NCBI GenBank assembly: GCA_964548165.1 | Contig: CAZJQD010000013.1 | Coordinates: 12,454-76,453 of the forward strand | Length of the DNA: 64,000 bases | Direction: 5' to 3' | Origin: CAZJQD01 sp964548165 [NCBI: uncultured bacterium] | Lineage (GTDB): Bacteria > UBA8481 | Part shown: in pieces, positions 16,834 through 25,644 of the stretch | Numbering within the stretch: the stretch's first letter is position 1 | Layout: the number at the start of each line of letters is the position of its first letter | Program-made: the position numbers and the translations under genes | The notes under the pieces: generated by a model | Database searches by the model: none | Told to the model about the DNA's origin: nothing | What the model saw: only the letters and a program-made list of their open reading frames with translations

Positions 16834-17982
16834 ATGAAGCTCGTCATCGCCGGCGGCGGGACCGGTGGGCACGTCTATCCCGGCATCGCCGTTGCGGAGG
16901 AAGTGCGCTCGCGGGGCGGAGACGTCGTCTTCGTGGGCACGGAGCGCGGGCTTGAATCGCGCATCGTTCCCGCGGCCGGTTTTCCGCTCCTCATCGTGCC
17001 CGCGTGCGGCTTCCTCCGTCGCCGTCCCATCCAGAACGCCGGCGCCGTCATCGAGAATGGGCGAGGCGTCTTCGCGGCGCGACGCCACCTGCTGGATTTT
17101 CGGCCCGACGTGGTCCTGGGGATGGGGGGGTTTGCCAGCTTCGCGGCGGGCGCGGCGGCGCGCCACCTGGGGATCCCACTGGTCATCCACGAGCAGAACG
17201 CGGTGCCGGGACTTGCCAATCGCGTCCTCGCGCGGATGGCCACCCGCATCCTGACGTCCTGGACCGGCGCCGTTCCGGGCGGGACGAGGGGCACGACCCG
17301 CGTCGGGCTCCCCGTTCGCGCCGCATTCCGAACGCTTGATTCCTCCGCAACCCGTGCGAGGGCTCGCATCGCCCTCGAGCTGGCCGAGGACGACCTCCTG
17401 GTCGTGATCTTCGGCGGATCCCGCGGCGCTCGATCGCTCAACGAGGCCGTCGCGGCCTGGATTTCTTCACCGTCCTTCACCGGCACCGCCGGCATTCGCG
17501 TCCTCTGGGCGACGGGAAGCGATCACGTGGACGCCTTCCGCGCGGCCGCCGCCGCCGCGGGCCCTCGCGTTCGCGTGGTGCCCTATATCGAGCGCATGCC
17601 GGAGGTGCTCCCGGCCGCCGACCTGGCCGTGACGCGATCGGGCGCCATGACGCTGGCCGAGCTTGCGGCCTGCGGGGTTCCCTCGATCCTCGTGCCGTAT
17701 CCCTACGCCACCGGCGACCACCAGACCGCGAACGCGCGCTCCTTCGTGAACGCGGGCGCGGCCATCCTCGTGCCGGACGCCGCGCTCTCCGCGCGCCTCG
17801 GCGACGCGATCGCGGACCTCGTGGCCCATCCCGAACGTCGCCGGGCGATGGCGGAGGCCGCCGGGACGCAGGGAAATCCGCAAGCCGCCGCCGAAATTGC
17901 CGATATACTGGAGACGCTCGCAATCATGTCCCACACCCCGCCGCCAGCGACGCCGCCCGTGCCGTCGCCCCGCTCACTATGA
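16834..17982 (+). CDS. murG: UDP-GlcNAc:lipid I N-acetylglucosaminyltransferase MurG
   Basis: GT28-fold transferase on the inner membrane face that converts lipid I to lipid II. The protein is 382 residues. The N-terminal KLVIAGGGTGGHVYPGIAVA and FGGSRGARSLNEAV are the two glycine-rich loops. GMGGFASFAAG and HEQNAVPGLANRVLARMA are acceptor-side motifs, and VTRSGAMTLAELAACGVPSI with PYATGDHQTANA binds UDP-GlcNAc. ATG 16834 is family-consistent. The C-terminal ~15 residues are Pro-rich. It overlaps murC (ATGA). Confidence 0.96.
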   Translation: MKLVIAGGGTGGHVYPGIAVAEEVRSRGGDVVFVGTERGLESRIVPAAGFPLLIVPACGFLRRRPIQNAGAVIENGRGVFAARRHLLDFRPDVVLGMGGFASFAAGAAARHLGIPLVIHEQNAVPGLANRVLARMATRILTSWTGAVPGGTRGTTRVGLPVRAAFRTLDSSATRARARIALELAEDDLLVVIFGGSRGARSLNEAVAAWISSPSFTGTAGIRVLWATGSDHVDAFRAAAAAAGPRVRVVPYIERMPEVLPAADLAVTRSGAMTLAELAACGVPSILVPYPYATGDHQTANARSFVNAGAAILVPDAALSARLGDAIADLVAHPERRRAMAEAAGTQGNPQAAAEIADILETLAIMSHTPPPATPPVPSPRSL

Positions 17983-19343
17983 TCCGGCTACAGCGCATTC
18001 ACTTCATCGGTATCGGCGGCACCGGCATGTCCGGCATCGCCGAGATCCTGATGTCGGCGGGCTACAAGGTCTCCGGTTCCGACCTCAAGGAGACGCCCGT
18101 CACGACGCGCCTGGCCCAGCTCGGCGCCCGCGTCTGCCTGGGGCACAAGGCCGATCACGTCGGCGACGCCGATGCAGTCGTCGTGTCATCCGCGGTCGGG
18201 AGAGAAAATCCCGAGGTGCGCGCCGCTCGCGAGCGCGGCCTGCCCGTGGTTCCGCGCGCGGAGATGCTCGCGGAGCTGATGCGGCTCAAGTACGGCATCG
18301 CCATCGCGGGCACGCACGGCAAGACCACGACGACATCGTTGACCGCCATGGTCCTGACGGCGGGCGGCCTTGATCCCACGGTCGTCATCGGTGGCCGGCT
18401 CGAACAGCTCGGGAGCGGCGCCAAGAGCGGGGCCGGCGATTACTTTGTGGCCGAGGCCGACGAATCGGACGGGTCGTTCCTGAAGCTCTCGCCCACGGTC
18501 TCCGTCGTGACCAACATCGACGACGATCACCTCGATTACTACGGGGACATGGGGCGGTTGACCGCCACGTTCAGCGAGTTCGCCAACAAGGTGCCGTTCT
18601 ACGGTTTCGGCGTCCTCTGCCTCGACGATCCGCGCATCCGCGGCATCGCGGCGATGGCCAGTCGTCGCATGGTCACCTACGGCCAGCACGCGGACGCCGA
18701 TGTCCGCGCGGAGGATGTCACGCTCTCCTCGACCGGCAGCAGTTATCGGCTGGTCCTGCGCGGCGTATCTCTCGGCTCGGTCTCGCTCACCGTCACCGGC
18801 GTGCACAACGTCGTCAACAGCCTGGCCGCCGCCGCGGTGGGCCTGGAGCTCGGCATTCCCGCCGCCGACGTCATCCGCGGCCTGGCCGCCTTCACCGGCG
18901 TCGACCGCCGTCTCCAGCTCAAGGGCCGCCATCCCGCCGGCTGGGCCGTCTACGACGACTATGGCCACCACCCGACCGAGATCACGGCCACGATCGCGGC
19001 CGCGCGTTCCCTGGCCGCCGGTGGCCGGGTCATCATCCTCTTCCAGCCCCATCGCTATTCGCGCACCGCGCTCCTCTTTGACAAGTTCGCCTCCGCTCTC
19101 GCCGCCGCCGACCGCGTCGCGCTCCTGCCGATCTACCCGGCCGGCGAGCCCCAGCGCGACGGCGTCTCCAGCGAGCTCATCACCGAGTCGCTGATGCTCA
19201 AGGGCTACAGCGCCTTCGAGATCGTGACGGCCGTCGATATCCCGCGCCTGGCCGCGACCTTCCGCGCCGGCGACGTGATCCTCACGATGGGCGCCGGCGA
19301 CATCACGAGCTGGGGCGATCAGCTCCTGGCGGTCGGCGCCTGA
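17979..19343 (+). CDS. murC: UDP-N-acetylmuramate-L-alanine ligase MurC
   Basis: First amino-acid ligase of the pathway, 454 residues. It opens with RIHFIGIGGTGMSGIAEIL. The P-loop is IAGTHGKTTTTSLTAM, followed by YFVAEADESDGSFLKLSP, VTNIDDDHLDYYGDM (Mg and substrate binding), RRLQLKG, and YDDYGHHPTEITATI with FQPHRYSRT, all diagnostic of MurC. ATG 17979 overlaps the murG stop, and its own stop overlaps murB by one base (TGATG). Confidence 0.97.
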   Translation: MIRLQRIHFIGIGGTGMSGIAEILMSAGYKVSGSDLKETPVTTRLAQLGARVCLGHKADHVGDADAVVVSSAVGRENPEVRAARERGLPVVPRAEMLAELMRLKYGIAIAGTHGKTTTTSLTAMVLTAGGLDPTVVIGGRLEQLGSGAKSGAGDYFVAEADESDGSFLKLSPTVSVVTNIDDDHLDYYGDMGRLTATFSEFANKVPFYGFGVLCLDDPRIRGIAAMASRRMVTYGQHADADVRAEDVTLSSTGSSYRLVLRGVSLGSVSLTVTGVHNVVNSLAAAAVGLELGIPAADVIRGLAAFTGVDRRLQLKGRHPAGWAVYDDYGHHPTEITATIAAARSLAAGGRVIILFQPHRYSRTALLFDKFASALAAADRVALLPIYPAGEPQRDGVSSELITESLMLKGYSAFEIVTAVDIPRLAATFRAGDVILTMGAGDITSWGDQLLAVGA

Positions 19344-20329
19344 TGGCTGCCGGCGACGCGAAGAACCCGGCGCCCTCCGAGGCGACCGTGGAGGATGTCG
19401 TGGTCCGGACCTCCGAGAGCACGCTGGTGAGGAACCGGACGGTCGAGGAGGTCATGCTCGCGCTGGGCGCGGTGCGAAGCGAGCCGATGAGCCGGCACAC
19501 GACGCTCCACGTGGGTGGCCCGGCGGAGTGGTACCTGGAGGCGGAGAACTTCGATGACATCGCGGTCGCCCGCATCGTGGCGCGCAGTCGTCGGCTCCCG
19601 GTCACCTTCATCGGCAATGGATCCAACCTGCTGGTTGCCGACGCCGGCATCCGGGGCCTCGTGATCAAGGCCACGTCCGCGCTCGCCACCATCACCGACC
19701 TCGGGATGGGCCTCCTCCGGGTCGGCGCCGGCGTGCGCCTGCCCGAGCTCGCGCGCTACTTCCGGGATTCCGGGGTGGGCGGCTTCGAGTGGGGGTTCGG
19801 CGTGCCGGGATCCGTGGGCGGCGCCATCTACATGAACGCGGGAACGCGGGACGGCGAGATGAAGGACGTGATCGAGCGGGTCATCATCGTCGGCAGGGGA
19901 GGCGGGCTCGAGGAGCTCCTGCCCGCGGACTGCCAGTTCGCGTACCGCTCGTCGCGGTTCCAGCGCACCAACGAGCTGATCGTCGCTGCCATCGTCCGGC
20001 TCCCGGAGAAGCCCTACAACACCGACGCCGCGCGGCGCGCGCTCGAGGATCGCAAGCGCACCCAGCCGTTGCAGCTCCCCAACTGCGGCTCGGTCTTCAC
20101 CAATCCCAAGGGCGACTACGCCGCCCGGCTCATCGAGGAGTGCGGGCTGAAGGGGCGCAAGGTCGGGGGCGCGGAGATATCCACGCTGCACGCCAACTTC
20201 ATCGTCAACCGCGGCGGCGCCACGGCTTCCGATGTCCTCGCGCTCATCCGTCTCGCTCAGCAGGAGGTGAAGGCCAAGTTCGGCGTGGACCTGCACACCG
20301 AGGTCAAGATGCTGGGAGAATGGCCGTGA
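19343..20329 (+). CDS. murB: UDP-N-acetylenolpyruvoylglucosamine reductase MurB
   Basis: FAD/NADPH-dependent reductase forming UDP-MurNAc, 328 residues. FAD-binding blocks are TTLHVGGPAEWYLEAE, VTFIGNGSNLLVADAGIRG and GVPGSVGGAIYMNAGT. The proton-donating serine lies in NCGSVFTNP, and LKGRKVGGAEISTLHANFIV with NRGGATASDV completes the family pattern. About 45 N-terminal residues precede the core and look poorly conserved. A later start is possible, but ATG 19343 is coupled to the murC stop. It overlaps ddl by 4 bp if ddl starts at 20326. Confidence 0.95.
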   Translation: MAAGDAKNPAPSEATVEDVVVRTSESTLVRNRTVEEVMLALGAVRSEPMSRHTTLHVGGPAEWYLEAENFDDIAVARIVARSRRLPVTFIGNGSNLLVADAGIRGLVIKATSALATITDLGMGLLRVGAGVRLPELARYFRDSGVGGFEWGFGVPGSVGGAIYMNAGTRDGEMKDVIERVIIVGRGGGLEELLPADCQFAYRSSRFQRTNELIVAAIVRLPEKPYNTDAARRALEDRKRTQPLQLPNCGSVFTNPKGDYAARLIEECGLKGRKVGGAEISTLHANFIVNRGGATASDVLALIRLAQQEVKAKFGVDLHTEVKMLGEWP

Positions 20330-21261
20330 AGGTCGCCGTTCTCATGGGCGGGCTCTCGCGCGAGCGCGATGTCTCGCTGAGGACCGGCGCGGCGGTGGTG
20401 GCCGCGGTCGAGAAGCTGGGGCACGAGGTCGTGCCCGTCGATGTCGGCCCCGATGTGGCCACGGTGCTTGCCCAGGCGCGCCCCGACGTCGCGTTCATCG
20501 CCCTGCACGGCCGTGGCGGCGAGGACGGGACCATGCAGGGGCTCCTCACGATCCTCGGCATTCCTTTCACGGGTTCCGGCGTTCTCGCCTCGGCGGCCGC
20601 CATGGACAAGGCTTTCTCCAAGAGGCTCTTTCGCGCCGCCGGGCTCCCGGTCGCCGATGGTCTCGTCGTCCAGGCTGGGGATCCGGTGCCCGAACCCTCG
20701 TTCCCTCTTCCCTGGATCGTGAAGCCCTCGAACGAGGGGTCGTCGGTGGGCCTCGTCATCGTGCGCCGCCGGGAGGATCTCGCCCCCGCCCTCGGGGAGG
20801 CCGCTCTTCACGATCGCGATATCCTCGTGGAGCGCTTCATCGAAGGCGTGGAGATCACGGTCGGGATCCTGGGGGGCGATGAGCCGTTTGCCCTGCCTGC
20901 CATCGAGATCGCGCCGAAATCGGGCGTCTACGACTACGCGTCCAAGTACACCAAGGGCGCCACCGAGTACATCATCCCGCCGCGCCTGCCGGCCGGCGAG
21001 ATCGCCCGCTGCCAGGCCCTCGCTCTCGCCGCGCACCAGGTGCTCGGCTGCCGCGGCGTGAGTCGCGTCGACCTGCTCGTCAATTCCGACGGCCCGGTCA
21101 TCCTGGAGGTCAACACGATCCCGGGCATGACCGAGACGTCGCTCCTGCCCAAGGCCGCGGCCGCGCATGGCCTTCCTTTCCACGAGATGATCGGGCGCAT
21201 CATCGGCTGGGCGTTGGAGGGGCGAGAGCGGTCCGCATCGGAACCGGGGCGAGAACGATGA
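20326..21261 (+). CDS. ddl: D-alanine-D-alanine ligase
   Basis: ATP-grasp ligase making D-Ala-D-Ala for the pentapeptide, 311 residues. VAVLMGGLSRERDVSLRTG is the family N-terminus. FIALHGRGGEDGTMQGLL, the ATP-grasp loop WIVKPSNEGSSVGLVIV, VEITVGILGG and ILEVNTIPGMTETSLLPKAA follow in order. I choose GTG 20326, which overlaps the murB stop (GTGA) and has GGGAG about 7 nt upstream; ATG 20320 would add two residues. MAVKV or MKVAV are both family-like. Its stop overlaps ftsQ (ATGA). Confidence 0.95.
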   Translation: MKVAVLMGGLSRERDVSLRTGAAVVAAVEKLGHEVVPVDVGPDVATVLAQARPDVAFIALHGRGGEDGTMQGLLTILGIPFTGSGVLASAAAMDKAFSKRLFRAAGLPVADGLVVQAGDPVPEPSFPLPWIVKPSNEGSSVGLVIVRRREDLAPALGEAALHDRDILVERFIEGVEITVGILGGDEPFALPAIEIAPKSGVYDYASKYTKGATEYIIPPRLPAGEIARCQALALAAHQVLGCRGVSRVDLLVNSDGPVILEVNTIPGMTETSLLPKAAAAHGLPFHEMIGRIIGWALEGRERSASEPGRER

Positions 21262-22097
21262 GCGCTCGGGAGTCGGGCGGCGGGGCCGTCAGGGGGCAGA
21301 AGGTCGCCGGGCGGGGCCGCCGATCGTCGGCAGTGGCGTCGACCTCGGGCGGGGGAGGCGGGGTCTCGCGTGAGACCACCGAGAAGCTGGCCACCGTGAT
21401 CGCCGGCGCCATCCTCCTGGCCGTGATCGCGGGCGCCGGAATTCTCCTCGTGGCGATGGGCGGCAAGGCGTATCGCTACGTGGTCGCCACCGACCGGCTC
21501 CTCGTGGAGGAGCTCGAGGTCGAGGGCCTGGCCGCGTTGACGCCGGAGGAGATCATTCGCCTCGCCGGGATACAGAAGCGCGTCTCGATCCTCGACGTGG
21601 ATCTCGCCGCCGCCGCCGCGCGCGTGAGAACTCACCCCCGGGTGGCGACGGCCGTCGTGGAACGACACCTGCCGCGCCGGATCGTGATCCGGGTCTCCGA
21701 GCGCGTCCCGGTTGCTCTCATCCAGCAGGACGGCGTCATCAAGGGCATCGACGTCTCCGGGACGGTCGTCCCGCTGATCCCGACCCGGGAGAACGTCAAG
21801 GGCCCCATCCTCACCGGCAGCATCACCCAGGCCTCGCCCGAGCTCCTCCAGGACGCCCTGACCGTGCTGGACCTCCTGCGTCCCGACCTGGTGCCCCGCA
21901 TCTCCGAGCTCCGCATGGACAACACCGGCGGCGTCACGCTCCTGACGACCGGCACCCCCATCGTCATTCGGCTGGGCCGCGGTGAGATGCCCGGGAAGGT
22001 GGAGCGCCTGCGCGCCGCTCTCAAGCTCTTCGAGGAGCGCAACGAGCAGAAGGAATACATCGATCTCCGCTTCCAGGACATCGTCACTCGTCCCTAG
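21258..22097 (+). CDS. ftsQ: Cell division protein FtsQ-like (POTRA domain)
   Basis: Bitopic division protein of 279 residues. A basic, Gly/Ser-rich cytoplasmic tail of ~45 residues precedes one transmembrane segment (VIAGAILLAVIAGAGILLVA). The POTRA domain follows: LLVEELEVEGLAALTPEEII, ILDVDLAAAAARVRTHPRVA and VERHLPRRIVIRVSERVPVA. The beta domain ends with residues rich in Glu/Lys. It closes the cluster; ftsA and ftsZ do not follow. The next gene is on the opposite strand about 200 bp away. Confidence 0.88.
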   Translation: MSARESGGGAVRGQKVAGRGRRSSAVASTSGGGGGVSRETTEKLATVIAGAILLAVIAGAGILLVAMGGKAYRYVVATDRLLVEELEVEGLAALTPEEIIRLAGIQKRVSILDVDLAAAAARVRTHPRVATAVVERHLPRRIVIRVSERVPVALIQQDGVIKGIDVSGTVVPLIPTRENVKGPILTGSITQASPELLQDALTVLDLLRPDLVPRISELRMDNTGGVTLLTTGTPIVIRLGRGEMPGKVERLRAALKLFEERNEQKEYIDLRFQDIVTRP

Positions 22098-22295
22098 CAG
22101 TCTTCTCAGAATTGAACCACGGAAACACGGCGAGCGTCACGGTTCGGCATCGAAACCCTTGAGGAGAGAGCGTGCCACCTGGGTTCCACGAGGCGTGCAA
22201 TCTCGCCGAAGGGCCAGCGCACAGCACCTGCCTCCAGGCCGGCCTCGTCCGTGTCGCTGTGACTCTCTACCAGGAATTTCCCTGGAGGGTCCGGG

Positions 22296-23393
22296 CTATT
22301 GGGCGGCCTTCGAGACGACGCGCGCGACCTCGGCAATCTGATCCGGCGTCAGCTCCGGGAATATCGGGATCGAGAGCACCTCGGCGGCCGCGGACTCGGC
22401 GACCGGGAAGTCACCGGCCTTGTAACCGAGATCGCTGTGGGCCTTCTGGAGGTGAACGGGGATGGGGTAGTGAATGCCGTGCTGGATCTCGGCGGCCGTC
22501 AGCGCTGCCGAGACCTGTTCGCGGTTCTTCACGCGGATGGCATAGACGTGGAAGACGTGGCGCGCCCAGCTCTGTACCGTCGGCACCCGTACCTTGGAAT
22601 TCTTGAAGGCCTCCGCGTAGAGCCCCGCATTCCTGATCCGCGACTCCGTCCAGGCTTCGATGTATTTCATCTTCACGCCGAGGACAGCTCCCTGGAGACC
22701 TTCCAGCCTGTAATTGAAGCCCTTGAGATCGTGGTAGTATTTCTTCTCCTGGCCCCAGTCGCGGAGCATGCGCATGATCTTGACGTAGTCAGGATTGGAC
22801 GTCGTGACGGCGCCGCCCTCGCCGTAGGCGCCGAGGTTCTTGCCGGGGTAGAAGCTGAAGCATCCCATGTTGCCGATGGAGCCGACGGGGCGGCCCTTGT
22901 ACCGTGCTCCGTGCGCCTGCGCCGCATCCTCGATGACGACGAGGTTGTGCTTCTTCGCGATCGCGAGAATGGGATCCATGTCTGCGGGGTGACCGTAGAG
23001 ATGGATGGGCATGATGGCCTTGGTGCGAGGCGTGATCGCGGCCTCGACCTTGGCGGGATCCATGCAGAACGAGGCATCATCGATATCAACGAAGACGGGC
23101 CTGGCGCCCGTGTAGCAGATGGCGGAGACCGTCGCGACGAACGTGAACGGGGCCGTGATGACCTCGTCGCCGGCCCCGACGCCGGCCGCGAGGAGGGCCA
23201 GGTGGAGGGCGCTGGTGCCCGAGTTGGAACCGACGGCCTCCGTGGTGCCCGCGTACTGGGCGAACTGCTTCTCGAAAGCGGCGACCTTGGGACCGAGGAT
23301 GTAGGCGGTCATGCCGAGCGTCTCGAGGACGGCGGCGTCGATCTCGGGCTTGATCGAGAGGTACTGGGCCTTGAGGTCAACGAACGGGATCAT
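22296..23393 (-). CDS. DegT/DnrJ/EryC1/StrS-type sugar aminotransferase
   Basis: PLP-dependent aminotransferase acting on keto-sugar nucleotides for surface polysaccharide or glycan synthesis. The protein is 365 residues. MIPFVDLKAQYLSIKPEIDA is the family start, and VGSNSGTSALHLALLAAGV with GDEVITAPFTFVAT are PLP-phosphate contacts. The catalytic lysine lies in FSFYPGKNLGAYGEGGA. AAGGAGA lies 5 nt before ATG. A fragment resembling a hexapeptide acyltransferase sits immediately upstream; acyltransferase-aminotransferase pairs occur in WbpD/WbpE-type diacetamido-uronic acid pathways, so a WbpE-like role is plausible. A role in flagellin sugar (nonulosonic acid) synthesis is a second option given the Maf genes 10 kb away. 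Confidence 0.9.
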   Translation of the reverse strand: MIPFVDLKAQYLSIKPEIDAAVLETLGMTAYILGPKVAAFEKQFAQYAGTTEAVGSNSGTSALHLALLAAGVGAGDEVITAPFTFVATVSAICYTGARPVFVDIDDASFCMDPAKVEAAITPRTKAIMPIHLYGHPADMDPILAIAKKHNLVVIEDAAQAHGARYKGRPVGSIGNMGCFSFYPGKNLGAYGEGGAVTTSNPDYVKIMRMLRDWGQEKKYYHDLKGFNYRLEGLQGAVLGVKMKYIEAWTESRIRNAGLYAEAFKNSKVRVPTVQSWARHVFHVYAIRVKNREQVSAALTAAEIQHGIHYPIPVHLQKAHSDLGYKAGDFPVAESAAAEVLSIPIFPELTPDQIAEVARVVSKAAQ

Positions 23394-23434
23394 GAGGGTC
23401 TCCTTGGCGAGCTACGACGGTCGGATCGGACGTA

Positions 23435-23521
23435 GCCGATGGGGCAACGGGACGGGTTTTCGAGATCCTCCCGGGGGATGACGACGTCCTGGCCGAGCCG
23501 GACGGATGGGGCGATGGGCAT
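23435..23521 (-). pseudogene. Remnant of a hexapeptide (WlbB/WbpD-like) acyltransferase N-terminus
   Basis: Minus-strand reading gives MPIAPSVRLGQDVVIPREDL then ENPSRCPIG. This resembles the start of sugar O/N-acyltransferases, whose N-terminus runs through a DLVNLYGCEIGD-type motif. The similarity breaks off after ~30 residues, and no hexapeptide repeats follow before the aminotransferase start. It may equally be a chance frame. Evidence is a short motif only. Confidence 0.4.
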
Positions 23522-23636
23522 TGCGACCTCGATGCGATCTCTGACAGCGGCTATCGTAGTGCCCACCGCCTTGCAGTCAAGTTTCTCCGCCCCCCGCGAT
23601 CGCGCGGAGGATGGACTCGCGCGTCCTCGACCGGGA

Positions 23637-23648
23637 TAATGCGAGACC
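23637..23648 (+). promoter_or_regulatory. -10-like hexamer for a probable leaderless DUF4914 transcript
   Basis: TAATGC at 23637-23642 is followed by 6 nt (GAGACC) and ATG. The overlapping GATAAT at 23635-23640 is a better -10 with an 8-nt gap. Either way the predicted transcription start lies at the start codon. No Shine-Dalgarno is seen. Confidence 0.45.
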
Positions 23649-25586
23649 ATGAAGACCAAGACTCCTGTCCTTGATTCGCTTCACCTCCCCCCCGATGCCC
23701 GCGCCGTCCTCGACGCTGCTCCCTACGTCGTCATGCCGGCGACTCTTGCCGAGATGGTCGACATCGCCTGCGGTGGGCCCGGGAGCAACACGTTCGAGGT
23801 GGCCTACGAGGTTCCGGGACGGGGCAAGGTTGTCGAGGCCGTCGTGGCGCGGGTCCGCAACGGCGTCGCCGCCAACTATCCCGAGCCCTACATGCGGCGG
23901 CGCGACGCGGACTGCATGGTCATCGCCGACGTCCTGCCGACCAACAAGAAGCTCTACAAGGATCGCTACGGGTCTGATTTCGCCTCGACCAGGACGGAGA
24001 CCCTGGAGTGGCTCAAGACCCAGCCCCTGGCCGTCGTTCCCTACACCGCAGGGCGCAAGAAGATGGGCGTGGACTCCGTCGTCATCGCGCCCGCCAATGC
24101 CGGCTTCTTCCTCTTCGGCCTCGCGCTCCTGCAGGGCTACCTGACCTCGGAAGAGCTCGGGCCGGACTTCGATCCGCGCGCCGTCATCTACATTGCCCCG
24201 CCGTTCCGCCACACGCACTTCGGCGGGAAGCAGGTGGTCGTGCACAACCGCGGCGACCGCGTGCACGAGATGTTCGCCTACAACCTCTACCCGGGCCCCA
24301 GCGCGAAGAAGGGCGTCTACGGGATGCTCCTGTCCCTGGGCGAGCTGGAGGGATGGGTGACCACGCACTGCTCGACCGTCCAGGTCGTCACGCCGTATGA
24401 CAACGCCGTGACGCTCATGCACGAGGGCGCCTCGGGTGGCGGCAAGAGCGAGATGCTGCAGCAGGCTCACCGGCAGGCCGACGGCCGACTGCTCCTGGGG
24501 GAGAACCTCAAGACGGGCGAGCGCCGCTACCTCCAGATCCCGCGCACCTGCGAACTGCGCCCCGTGACCGACGACATGGCGCTCTGCCATCCCTCGCTCC
24601 AGACCGGCGACGGCAAGCTGACCGTCGTGGACGCCGAGGACGCGTGGTTCGTCCGGGTCGATCACATCGACGATTACGGGATCGATCCCCAGCTGGAGAA
24701 GCTCTGCGCGAAGCCGCCCGAGCCCCTGCTCTTCCTCAATATCGACGCGGTCCCGGATGGCCGCGCGATGATCTGGGAGCACATTCTCGACTCGCCCGGC
24801 AAGCCCTGCCCGAATCCGCGCGTCGTCCTGCCGCGCCGCATCGTGCCGCAGATCGTCAGCGATCCGGTCGCCGTCGACATCCGGTCGATGGGCGTGCGCG
24901 TTCCCCCGTGCACGCGCGAGAATCCCAGCTACGGCATTCTCGGGCTCTTCCACGTCCTGCCGCCCGCGCTCGCCTGGCTCTGGCGGCTCGTGGCGCCCCG
25001 CGGCCACGCCAACCCGTCGATCGTCGGCAGTGACGCGATGGGGAGCGAGGGCGTGGGATCGTACTGGCCGTTCGCGACGGGACGGCGCGTGGACCAGGCG
25101 AACCTCCTCTTGAAGCAGATCCTCGAGACGCCACGTGTCCGCTACATCCTGGCGCCCAACCAGCACATCGGCGCCTGGAAGACGGGGTTCATGCCCCAGT
25201 GGGTGGCCCGCGAGTACCTGGCGCGGCGCGGCAGCGCGCGCTTCAAGCCTCACCAGCTTCGCGCCGCGCGTTGCCCCCTGCTCGGGTATGCCATCTACCA
25301 CATGCAGGTGGAAGGAGCGACGATCCCGCACTGGTTCCTGCAGGTCGAGACCCAGCCGGAGGTCGGCAAGACCGGCTACGACGCCGGCGCCGTGATCCTC
25401 ACGGAGTTCTTCCGGAAGCAATTGGCGAAGTTCCAGGAGCCCGATCTCCTGCCCGAGGGCCGGCGCATCATCGATTGCATGATCGACGGCGGCACGCTGG
25501 GAGATTTCATCCGGCTCGCGCCCCAGGACGACCTGCCGATGCCGGAGGACCTCCCGGCGGACACGCCGCCCACCATGGAGTTCTGA
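23649..25586 (+). CDS. DUF4914-family protein with PEP-carboxykinase-like fold
   Basis: A 645-residue cytosolic protein matching what I recall of family DUF4914. The central region parallels PEP carboxykinase in order and spacing: NLYPGPSAKKGVYGMLLSL (compare the PEPCK YxGExKKGIFxxM block), WVTTHCSTVQVV (compare MHCSA), the P-loop HEGASGGGKSEMLQQ (Lys266) and VTDDMALCHPSL (a DD kinase-2-like motif). The P-loop has GGGKS where PEPCK has GTGKT, so activity may differ. It stands alone upstream of argJ with its own probable leaderless start. No function is established; a GTP/ATP-dependent phosphotransfer or carboxykinase-like reaction is inference. Confidence 0.65.
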   Translation: MKTKTPVLDSLHLPPDARAVLDAAPYVVMPATLAEMVDIACGGPGSNTFEVAYEVPGRGKVVEAVVARVRNGVAANYPEPYMRRRDADCMVIADVLPTNKKLYKDRYGSDFASTRTETLEWLKTQPLAVVPYTAGRKKMGVDSVVIAPANAGFFLFGLALLQGYLTSEELGPDFDPRAVIYIAPPFRHTHFGGKQVVVHNRGDRVHEMFAYNLYPGPSAKKGVYGMLLSLGELEGWVTTHCSTVQVVTPYDNAVTLMHEGASGGGKSEMLQQAHRQADGRLLLGENLKTGERRYLQIPRTCELRPVTDDMALCHPSLQTGDGKLTVVDAEDAWFVRVDHIDDYGIDPQLEKLCAKPPEPLLFLNIDAVPDGRAMIWEHILDSPGKPCPNPRVVLPRRIVPQIVSDPVAVDIRSMGVRVPPCTRENPSYGILGLFHVLPPALAWLWRLVAPRGHANPSIVGSDAMGSEGVGSYWPFATGRRVDQANLLLKQILETPRVRYILAPNQHIGAWKTGFMPQWVAREYLARRGSARFKPHQLRAARCPLLGYAIYHMQVEGATIPHWFLQVETQPEVGKTGYDAGAVILTEFFRKQLAKFQEPDLLPEGRRIIDCMIDGGTLGDFIRLAPQDDLPMPEDLPADTPPTMEF

Positions 25587-25632
25587 TCGTCCAGGGGCCC
25601 TGGCGATGCTGGCGGGAAACGGCGCGTTCTGC

Positions 25633-25644
25633 TAAGTTCGCGCC
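25633..25644 (+). promoter_or_regulatory. -10 hexamer of probable leaderless argJ transcript
   Basis: TAAGTT at 25633-25638, then exactly 6 nt (CGCGCC), then ATG 25645. No Shine-Dalgarno. The spacer is identical to that before the minus-strand hydrolase gene at 49340. Confidence 0.55.

Noticed and set aside
22098-22295. Possible small genes between ftsQ and the aminotransferase
   Set aside because: Short frames here lack ribosome binding sites and recognisable sequence; only a weak 5-bp hairpin near the convergent ends is visible.
23577-25421. 614-codon minus-strand frame opposite the DUF4914 gene
   Set aside because: Antisense shadow; the plus-strand protein has family-wide motifs and the minus product has none.
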